Source: Cheilinus undulatus | Taxonomy: Eukaryota; Chordata; Actinopteri; Labriformes; Labridae | Length of the DNA stretch: 64,000 bases | Reading direction: 5' to 3' | NCBI RefSeq assembly: GCF_018320785.1 | Contig: NC_054885.1 | Coordinates: forward strand, 8,382,921 to 8,446,920 | Part shown: one piece after another, positions 56,290 through 64,000 of the stretch | Numbering within the stretch: position 1 is the stretch's first letter | Layout of the letters: each line of letters opens with the position of its first letter | Program-made: the position numbers and the translations under genes | The notes under the pieces: generated by a model | Told to the model about the DNA's origin: nothing | What the model saw: only the letters and a program-made list of their open reading frames with translations | Database searches by the model: none

Positions 56290-57470
56290 AAACATAGCTT
56301 ACATTGATCTTTTTGCTTCACAGCCTACATTGATAGCGGACCTACATAACTAATGTATCTACGAAACAAAGTTAGCTCCATTAGCTACAAAGCTAATGTA
56401 GGTAACATAGCGACCACAGCTAGAACAGAGCTTACAAAGCAGTTACTTCATTAAACTAGTTATGTAGGAAGCTTAGATGCGTGGCAGCTTTGTGAACTTA
56501 GCTTTAGCTACATTAGCTACAATTGCTATGTAGTTAAGTTAGCTATATAGCTTAATCAGCTTTAGCAGTGTGAGCTTTAGCAAATGTCACTAAAAGTAAC
56601 TTACCTACATTGATATCATAACTACATAGTAGATTCATAGCTAACAGCCACCACAGCTCAAGCTGAGTTCTGGAAGCAGCCACAAGAGCTACGTATCGAC
56701 ATAAACTGTCACGTCGCTAAATTGCCATGTGCAACTGGAGTGTCAACAAGTAGCCAAAGCAAACTTTACTAAGTGAAAAACATACCTATGTAGCTCATGT
56801 AGCTAAAAGATAACATGGCTAAAGCTAAGTTCGTGAAGCAGCTACATAAGTCACCTAGCTACACTATCTGCATAGTTAAACAGGCTTTACCAAGGTTTGC
56901 GTCACATTGCTAAAGCTAACTTAGCTATGTAGATAATGGACTTATTGTATCTGTTGGTGATAAGTGGTCCCATTATCTACCGTACTACGTTAGCTTTAGC
57001 TTAATTTGCCAAAGCTTACATTTCTAAAGCTAGATAACAGAACTAAGTAGCTAACGTAGGTATAGCAGACATAGCCAAAGTTAAGCTCAATTAGTTGCTG
57101 CATAAGCTAGTATTGATGCTATCTACATAGCTGAGGAAGCTTTAGCTATGTTTGTTAAAGCTATGTAGATAACAAAATATGTAGCTAAAGCAGTGATCCG
57201 AAAACAGCTACTTATCTACTTTATCTGTTAGCTTTAGCTGTTTGCCGAAACTGATGTTGCAAAAGCTATGTAGATAACAAACTATGTAGCTAACATAGCC
57301 AAAGCAAAGCTCACAAAACAGCTACGCATCTATGCTATCTACATTAGCTATAGCTATGATTTCTAAAGCTCATGTTGCTAAAGCTAACTTAGCTACATGT
57401 GCTTGTGTGGTAACATCGATTAGATAGATATCGTAGCTTTGTATTTTTAGCTAAAGTTAACATAACTAAA
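56290..57470. repeat. AGCT-dense repeat between genes D and E
   Basis: About 1.2 kb of TAGCTA, AGCTTTAGCT and ATGTAGATAAC-type units, more degenerate than the tracts next to genes B and C. Confidence 0.75.
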
Positions 57471-57899
57471 GTGAGCCAGTTTGTATAACTACTTCTACAA
57501 GTAGTCTATAGCGTATTAAATGCTGGATTAGGCCTCTGATCTTCTTGTTTTATTTATGAAATGTTGCTGGGGTGGTAATGTTTGCAGTAAAGCATCAACC
57601 ACCAAGGTCATGCCAATTACAGCTTTATTTTGTTACATTTTAAACATTACACACAGTCTAATACTTCTAATTTCCACTTTTCAGTATTTCTTATCTTTCA
57701 CACATTGCATGCAATTCTCACAATATTTCAGGTGTTATACTAATGATAAACAGTTGCTAAATACTGATAAGCACATGCAGATAACACAATTCCTTTCTGG
57801 TAACATCACATCCCAAACATGGTGACTGACTTGTCCTAAAGTTAAAGTTTAGTTGACACTATAGAATATATCTGTTTCTTTCTAGGTTTGTCTGCCCCT

Positions 57900-58799
57900 C
57901 TATCTCCTGACTTCTAGAGAGCCTCTTTGACGAATCAGCTCTGGCACGTTTTTTTCTACCTCACTGAAATGTTTCTCAATCTCACACTTCTGCTTGCCAA
58001 ACCTCTTATTGTAATAGTCCTCAAGGTCTTCTTCAGAGCCTCTATCCCCAACCCAATAGGACTTAGAGTCCTCTGTAACCAGACATACATCATAACTAAT
58101 CGAGGCACCATTAGTGTCTGCATAGCTAACAAAGTGGCACTTTCCTTTAATCATTTCTTCATGCTTTTCAAACACTGTGTCCAAGTCTTCCTTGTACTCC
58201 TTGATGAGACTCTTTATGGGGTCATAGTTTTGAGTCCCTCCAAGCCTCTCCAGGTGAATCAGCATCTGGATGTGGAAGGCTGCCCCGTTCACCCAGATCT
58301 TCACGTCTTGATTGGTCACATGTCCTCCCCTCACCATGGAGTTCTTCAGCCTAGTAAGAGCCTTGCTCAGCTGTTCTTCAATGCGCTTGATTTCCTTCTT
58401 CAGGGTTTCTCTGTCATTGATGTACATCCTGTATCTTTTCAGAAACTCGTCGATCAGATCCCAGACTTTAGAGGCCTTCTCCTCAGCAAACACCGACTGC
58501 AGAACATCTTTGATGCTGTTTGGATTGGATGAAAGGATGTCGATGAGGACAGCGACAGCCAGCGCTCCAAGCCCTGCCAGTTCAGGAGCTGACGAAAAGG
58601 CACCGACTTTTTCAGCCAGGCTCTTAATCCAGCCTGCAGCGCAGTCTCCGGCCTCCATTCGCCGCTTTTCATAGTGTTGTTTCAGACTATCTGTAGAAGT
58701 CAGACTGCTGAACATAACAATGTTCTTGTTGACTTTAAGATCTGGACCCTCTTTGAAACCATCACTGGATTGCGTGGTACTGCTCTCAGAATTACCCAT
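57900..58799 (-). CDS. Array gene E: MGN-type helical protein (299 aa)
   Basis: Intact frame from ATG (58797-58799); the exon begins at 58847 after the acceptor CTTTTAATCAG. It is the shortest copy: MGNSESSTTQSSDG fits an N-myristoylation signal but the charged N-terminal helix (about 15 residues) of B-D is missing, and the SSSPEESVKEAL region is shorter by three residues. Hydrophobic stretches GLGALAVAVLIDILSS and WVNGAAFHIQMLIHLER are conserved. The variable segment begins CHFVSYADTNGAS. Its leader is P5 (62339-62419), which has an exact ISRE. It is the copy nearest med15. Function unknown. Confidence 0.87.
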   Translation of the reverse strand: MGNSESSTTQSSDGFKEGPDLKVNKNIVMFSSLTSTDSLKQHYEKRRMEAGDCAAGWIKSLAEKVGAFSSAPELAGLGALAVAVLIDILSSNPNSIKDVLQSVFAEEKASKVWDLIDEFLKRYRMYINDRETLKKEIKRIEEQLSKALTRLKNSMVRGGHVTNQDVKIWVNGAAFHIQMLIHLERLGGTQNYDPIKSLIKEYKEDLDTVFEKHEEMIKGKCHFVSYADTNGASISYDVCLVTEDSKSYWVGDRGSEEDLEDYYNKRFGKQKCEIEKHFSEVEKNVPELIRQRGSLEVRR

Positions 58800-58847
58800 G
58801 TTCTTGCTTTCAGGATTTGATCAAAGCTGAACTCTGTCTGAGTTACA

Positions 58848-59142
58848 CTGATTAAAAGAGAAGAAGAATATGAACATCTTTCATTAATGGATGTTTACTG
58901 GTACAAAAAAATCTAAACAAATGTCAGCTGTGGTCTAAGCAGTAAAGCAGAAAGCAACATTTGCAAATAAGAGAGACACGAGCAAAAACAACAGAACTGT
59001 TGCACAAGTGTTTTCTGCTTTTTGGGTACTTGTGCTTTTTTTGAGCATATTTTAAAATCAGTACCGCAACGTCTACTTAAGTTTTAACCAGAGCAACTTC
59101 AGTGACAGTGTTGCTCCACCAGTGTCAGCTCAGTGTGAGGGC
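58848..59142. other. Intron sequence upstream of gene E
   Basis: 58850-58990 weakly resembles the flanks of B and D (GCAGAAAGCAACATTTGCA). Nothing else is seen. Confidence 0.4.
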
Positions 59143-60320
59143 AGAGTTGCCATCATGCCCGCATGCTTAGATGGGTTTAGCTGTGTGTGGATGTTGCCTG
59201 TTGTGATTCCCGCTGGGGTTCTTTTGCTCATACTTCTGGTAGATTGTTGTTTTTCTTTTATCTGAGAGGCATTTGCACCATGAGTGAGGTTATCCACTGA
59301 GTTAGAGTTGCCACCTTTGACTTTAAGAGCTCTTAAAGGACACATAAGCTACTTTCACACGGCCTCTCTTTTCCGTGTCTGTTACGCCTTTGTTCCGCAA
59401 CGCCGTTCTGTATGAAAGCGACCGTCCACAATGGGGGGTCGATCTCGCCCCACCTCTGATCCAGATTGAGAGGTAGTATCAGAGCTGTAAGAGACTTTTC
59501 CCCAACGAGTCTGAAAGGACGTCACGGCATTCCGCAATGGCGAGTGTGCGCTGCTGTCTCCATAAATTTACATTAATCGAGCGGTATTTCATCAGAGAAA
59601 ACAACAGCGAGATAAAACAAAGATTAATGTGGATTAAGTGGAGAGACTGCGAGGTTAGAGAGCTGATCACACTGTACAGGAGAGGAGAGAGCAGACACAT
59701 CTCTGCTCACAGCAGCGTCTGAAAAGTTGCATGATGTGTTCAAGTGAGCTCGGTACTCTGAAGTTTCCGACCTCCGACGTAAACAGTGCACTTTGACAAT
59801 TCTTAAAGTCGGACCTACAACTCAGAAACATGGAGGAAAAAAAAAATATCGGATCTAATCGATCAAAATTAATTTTCATGTTATTTTCCCCGTATTTCAT
59901 TTAGAAAATACAAAGTTTTGAACCGAGAAATCCAGAGTTTCAAGTTTCATTGAAAGCAGTAGTGCTGCCATCTGATTACGTGTGTAATCTTGTGCGTGCA
60001 CGGCTCTATTACACCTTTGTGTGAATTGCTCGTTGCGGAACAGAGACGGGGATTCCTTTTCACCTTTAAACGGCTATAGTGTTTATCCTTATCAGAATGT
60101 ATTACCTTGCTATGAGGTTGACCTTCTGCTTTGTTCTTGCCAGAGGAGACCCTCCTTTCCACAGATTTTGAAGAGTTATGGCAGCTCTGACACTTTCAAA
60201 AGTGCAATTTAAGGGTTAAATTTAATTCTCTATACCAGTTAAACTAACAATGCCAATTTTGCTGTGCAATTTATTTCATTCTATTTGTGGCACTTAAACT
60301 GTTTGGAGACCTATTCTCTT
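59143..60320. repeat. Duplicated block SD2, copy 2
   Basis: Counterpart of 40640-41580. It keeps the empty TTAA site (59333-59336) of the piggyBac-type MITE and is interrupted by a different insert at 59346-60074. Confidence 0.75.
59346..60074. mobile_element. Unclassified ~730-bp insertion defined by its paralogous empty site
   Basis: The block at 41362 reads GGACACATGGTGTTTATCC without a gap; here the insert separates GGACACAT from GTGTTTATCC. Near its ends, CTTTGTTCCGCAACGCCG and, reverse complemented, TCTGTTCCGCAACGAGC form internal inverted similarity. No transposase is recognised. Confidence 0.5.
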
Positions 60321-60774
60321 GTTGCTTTTGCCCAAAAAGGAAAGGTTGAATATATCATATCGAGTGTTGTTACATGTATATGAATTGGCACGTCAAATTT
60401 AGCCAAACTGGTACCTGACCGTAGAGCTGTTTGGGGGCTGGAAGAGCTGACCCTTTTAGCTGAGCCGAGCCAAATGAGCCGGATCACCGAAAAGAGCCAC
60501 GATTCCCATCACTACAGAATAGATGATGAACAACAAACACTACTGAGAATAAGGGGAAACTTCCAGCTGCCTGCTCTGCTCTGATACTTTACACTGAGGA
60601 TGCTTGACTGATGGGCGGCCTGGAAACACATGTCTGAGGTCAGTGATAGGTCCAGAAGGGGCGTAATGATTAGCATGGGCTGTTCACGAGCACAAGGAGT
60701 GATGACTGACTAACTAAGGCACAAACGTCAGGGTGCCAGAAACCAAAGAAGGAACTGAGACAACTTTAACGGAA
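60321..60774. other. Spacer with possible DNA-transposon end
   Basis: Around 60425-60515 lies a sequence ending AGAGCCACGATTCCCATCAC, which resembles ends of a common fish DNA-transposon type. No partner end was found. Confidence 0.3.
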
Positions 60775-61665
60775 AATATCTAAATAATAGTGGCAAAAAA
60801 GCAACAAAAATGGATTTAAGGCAAAAAGTGCATAAAGTAGGACAAATGGGTTAAAAGTGGGAGAAAAGATCAAAAGGGTTGAGAGGTGGCTACAATAATG
60901 GTAAAAAAAAAAACAGTGGAAATCAGTACAAATGGGATTAAGTTGTAAAAAAGTGGCAAAAATGGGGGAGAATGGGCAAAAAACCCCCACCAAAAATCAA
61001 TAAACGGGGAAAAAGTAACAAAAATTGGATAAAAGTATTTCTAAAAAATAGTGAAAAGCAGCACAAATTATGTGCACAAATGTCAGGATGCCAGAAAATA
61101 AAGCAGAAGGGAAAAAGGGCCTTAAGTCACAAAATGGGTAATAAAAAAAAAAAAAAAAGGCAAAGAAGTAAGAGAAAAAGGCTGAACAAAATGGATAAAA
61201 GTGGTTAAAAAAGGTTGAAAAGCTGCAATAGTGGGATAAAGTAGCAAAAATGAGTGAGAACTTGCAAAAATGGATAAAAAGTGGTAAAAATAGTAAAAAA
61301 GATCAAAAATGGATTTAAAGTACTAAAAAGAGGTGAAACAGCACAAGCTATGTCCACAAATATCAGGATTCCAGGAAAAAGGGAGAAGAAAGTGAGAAAA
61401 CTTCAATGCAAAATAATTAAATCATGTTCACAAAAGGCAACAAAAATGGATCTTAAGTGGCAAAAGGTGACAAAAAAATTAATCTAATGTGGCAAAAATT
61501 GGCAGTAAGTGGCAAAAAGTCACAAAAATGGCTAAAATGTGGAAAAAAATAAGTGAAAAATTTGCAAAAAGCATCAAAACTGTTTCTCAGAGGTAAAGAA
61601 ACGACTGAAAATCAATATGAATGGGATAACGTTGCGAAAAGGGGAAAAATCTGCAAATAAATAGC
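60775..61665. repeat. AAAAATGGATAAAAGTGGC-type minisatellite
   Basis: About 890 bp of degenerate units. Within it a larger period repeats ACAAACGTCAGGGTGCCAGA, ACAAATGTCAGGATGCCAGA and ACAAATATCAGGATTCCAGG (about 60721, 61077, 61357), so it has higher-order structure of roughly 280-360 bp. Lysine-rich open frames here are artefacts. Confidence 0.75.
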
Positions 61666-62001
61666 ACTAAATAAAAATAAAAAATCCGCCATGTTTCCAC
61701 TCCGGTAAATGTCACAGTGAAGATACACAAAGTATTTCCGGTTCGTTCTTTCCAAAGTAAAACCCCCGGTTAGCATTTCTTCGGAGAATCTCCCTTCGCT
61801 TTTACAGGGTGCTTTTATTTTCTTCCCGGCACGGTTCCGCTATACAACAATATTTTCCCCCATTGTTTACTATACAACGAATTCACTCAGTCGAAGTGGG
61901 TTTGTTGCGGTAAAACTTTAGACTACTGCGCGGCCATGGGAAAAACACGCTTTCGGTTAATGGTCGTTAAATACAAAGACATGATTTACGCATATCATCG
62001 A
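61666..62001. other. CG-rich spacer next to the duplicated block
   Basis: Moderately CG-rich sequence (CGCGGCCATGGG near 61929) with no exon or repeat recognised. It ends where block SD3 begins. Confidence 0.3.
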
Positions 62002-62176
62002 TGTGGTCGAGCAGTATGTAATGGCGCCCGCACAGAAAGGCCTAGCCCGGTTGTAGGCATTTAAGGAAAAATGCGCCAACATTTACGAGGTTGTAAAACA
62101 CATTTACTTCAGAAACACTGGCGCTTTCAGCCAAATAGAGTCAGAGTGAAGCCTGTCAGTCACAAATTCAACTCAC

Positions 62177-62236
62177 CGAAGCTGTTTGGGGTCTTTCTGT
62201 TAACAGCCACGGCTGAAATCCCCCCGCTTTTGGCCA
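62177..62236 (-). other. Candidate second non-coding leader exon, copy 2
   Basis: Bounded on the minus strand by a CATTTTCAG acceptor and a CTTCG|GTGAGTTG donor. Same length and both sites kept in the duplicate at 42548-42607. Confidence 0.35.
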
Positions 62237-62329
62237 CTGAAAATGTCAGGCCCTAAAGAAATACAAGCTTAGAATGAGAACTGTCTGATTAGTAACAAAA
62301 GTTGCATCAGAAGTTTTACCTTTTCTCAC

Positions 62330-62419
62330 CGAGATGTGTCCAGATGTGCCCTCCCTTTGTCTCTGCTGAGCTGAGGGTTTCCTGTCTGCTTTATAATCCG
62401 TCAAAATGAAAGTGAAACT
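62330..62419 (-). promoter_or_regulatory. Array promoter P5: exact ISRE, TATA, leader exon
   Basis: On the minus strand an exact ISRE AGTTTCACTTTC (62419-62408), TATAAA (62395-62390) and a leader with donor ATCTCG|GTGAGA near 62331. The spacing ISRE-TATA-leader is that of interferon-stimulated genes. It is the nearest leader for gene E and possibly for D. Confidence 0.65.
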
Positions 62420-63283
62420 AGATCAGCACAAGTAAACAAGTCTATTAATGGAAAGTTAAATAACAAATAATTCATCACTTATTTATCTATGGAAACTTAA
62501 AAAGTTGGGCCATGTATGGAAGCCCATTTCCGCCACTTAAAAAAATAAAAATATGAAAGTTAGGCAATTCTAACGACAGTAGTAATAACAATAACAAGAA
62601 GAAGATGAGGAATTGAGAGAGAAAAGTCATGATTATGAAAAAAGTCGAAATTATGAGATAAAAAGTCACAATTATGAGATAAGACGTCGACATAGCCTAC
62701 TGAAAAAAGTTGAAATTATGGGATAAGACGTCAAAATTATGAGATAAAAAGTCAAAATCATATTTTCAACTTTTTAATCTCATAATTTTGACTTTTGCCC
62801 CTTGGGAAGATGCTGGTGAATGAGGCCCATTTAAAAAAAAAAAAAAAAGCTGCAATCACTTATACACATCCAAACAGAAAGACGGACGTTAAGCTTTATA
62901 GCAGTTTACTTTTAATGCAGAGATGGTTATTAAAAATGATAATTATTTGACTGCCATATGAAAAAAATAGAAAATTCTGCAAAAAGCCACACTAGTTAAT
63001 TTAAAGTCTTAGATGTTGTACTTAGTCCAGCACAGATGTGCCAAAAGATAGGGACATAAGAAAAGACAAGATAAAATAAGATAACATAAGATAAAGGGAC
63101 ATAAAGATCAGATAAGATAAGATAAGATAAAGGGACATAGATAAAATACAGTCTGATAAGTTAAGATAAGCTAATAAAAAATAGGCTTACATAAGAGATG
63201 ATAAAACAAGATTAAATACAATAAAAAATACACATATTTCCGAACTTCTAATGAAAAAAAGAAATCCATGAAAAAATGAAATG

Positions 63284-63316
<33 letters not shown>

Positions 63317-63644
63317 AAAAGAAAATTTCCTCCAGACTAACACTGAAACTTTCCTAAATATAAAACATTCTCCCCAAATTTCCCTGAAAGTACTTGAAAA
63401 TTTCCAAGCAAATTCTCTAAAATATCAAAATCACCTCGAATTTCCCTGAAGATTTATGAGCAGATTTTCCCAAATTTTCAAGCTAATTACTCAAAGTACA
63501 GTGGACATTCCTTTTAATTATCTAAAAAAAATCTACTGGCAGGAATTATCACTCTGTTGCAGGGAAGTTTAAGTGTAATGTCTCCGGATCTTCCTCCGCA
63601 GTGTCCAGCAGGCGGCGGTAGCGTTCATCGAGACACACGCAGCT

Positions 63645-63655
63645 GTCGCCATTTT
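63645..63655 (+). promoter_or_regulatory. YY1-type site in the med15 5' region
   Basis: GTCGCCATTTT is the complement of AAAATGGCGAC, a full match to the YY1 consensus found just downstream of start sites in many housekeeping genes. It lies about 85 bp before the med15 ATG. Confidence 0.45.
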
Positions 63656-63737
63656 CCTCAGAGCGGAAGAAGGAAGAACAGAGGGAAAACACTAAACTGT
63701 TCAAAAGAAAACTCCCGAAAAATAGATAGTATCTGCG

Positions 63738-63805
63738 ATGGAAGTCCCCGGGCCGGACAGCGACTGGAGGAGCCCTCAGTTCCGACAAAAAGTCGTCGCT
63801 CAGAT
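63738..63805 (+). CDS. med15: med15 first coding exon (partial gene)
   Basis: ATG at 63738 begins MEVPGPDSDWRSPQFRQKVV followed by AQ and a split codon (AT|gtaaga), 22 complete codons. This matches the start of Mediator subunit 15 (human MDVSGQETDWRSTAFRQKLV), including the exon 1 donor within the Ile codon. MED15 is a tail-module subunit of Mediator; these residues open its N-terminal KIX-like domain, which binds transcriptional activators such as SREBP. The rest of the gene lies beyond the window's right edge. The ATG has a purine at -3 (GCGATGG). The promoter region must be short, because duplicated sequence of the gene array ends at about 63560. Confidence 0.85.
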
Positions 63806-64000
63806 GTAAGATATTTGGGGTTTTGGTGCTGTTTTAAGCTGAATCCTTGTTTCTGTCTCTGCTGCGTGGATCCCATTAGCTAAGCTAACGTTAGCAATAG
63901 CGTCATGTCAAATCATCGTATAAAACCGGCAAATAAAGACCAAATCGTACCTAGAGTAGTTTTAGAAGATTTACTGGGTTTTTAAGACCGCATTTAAATC

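Larger units (their letters stand above)
62002..63560. repeat. Duplicated block SD3, copy 2
   Basis: Counterpart of 42384-43899. It contains P5, a 60-bp candidate leader exon, GATAA repeats (63060-63185) and a 30-base A run at about 63284-63313. It ends within about 180 bp of the med15 start codon. Confidence 0.8.

Noticed and set aside
63549-63788. Minus-strand 79-codon frame opposite med15 exon 1
   Set aside because: Its first codon is TTG, it overlaps med15 coding sequence antisense, and its end lies at the duplication border. An internal ATGGCGAC is better explained as a YY1 site.

Overview
The window reads as nuclear DNA of a teleost fish. It holds split genes with vertebrate-type splice sites, a fish-like Rev-erb receptor gene and many fish-type DNA transposons (Tc1-like, hAT, one piggyBac-type), with LINE tails and simple repeats between them. 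No virus-derived element, CRISPR array, rRNA or tRNA gene could be supported.

Layout. At 1.36-4.98 kb (+) lies a nine-exon gene for a 360-residue coiled-coil protein that best fits the kinetochore protein ZWINT; a cell-cycle type (CCAAT plus CDE/CHR) promoter precedes it. From 5.2 to 13.5 kb there is only repeat-rich spacer, including a hAT element with an exact 8-bp target duplication and a 1.5-kb purine-rich minisatellite. From 13.54 to 29.10 kb (-) lies a complete eight-exon Rev-erb gene (best match nr1d1, 625 residues). Its first intron is 10.8 kb and carries a cluster of four CACGTG E-boxes; another E-box and a DR2-like site lie upstream of exon 1.

From 31.5 to 62.4 kb (-) lies a tandem array of five intact paralogues (299-327 residues, A to E in order of position) and one small pseudogene remnant. 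I do not recognise the family. Each gene has its whole coding region in one exon behind a splice acceptor. Five leader/promoter segments are scattered through the array, and three carry an exact interferon-stimulated response element. The proteins are helical; four of five begin with an N-myristoylation signal. A stretch of about 45 residues near the C-terminus is very different between copies while the rest is conserved. Block duplications, AGCT-dense repeats and transposons fill the gaps. The array looks like a young, expanding, interferon-responsive effector family and is the best candidate here for an undescribed system.

At 63.74 kb (+) the first coding exon of med15 (Mediator subunit 15) begins only 180 bp beyond the last duplicated block of the array.

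How they work together. The three recognised genes (kinetochore, circadian repressor, Mediator tail) have no evident common pathway. The array genes probably act together, by similarity of sequence and of promoter. Exon boundaries were assigned by eye from splice consensus, reading phase and remembered family sequences, not by alignment software.
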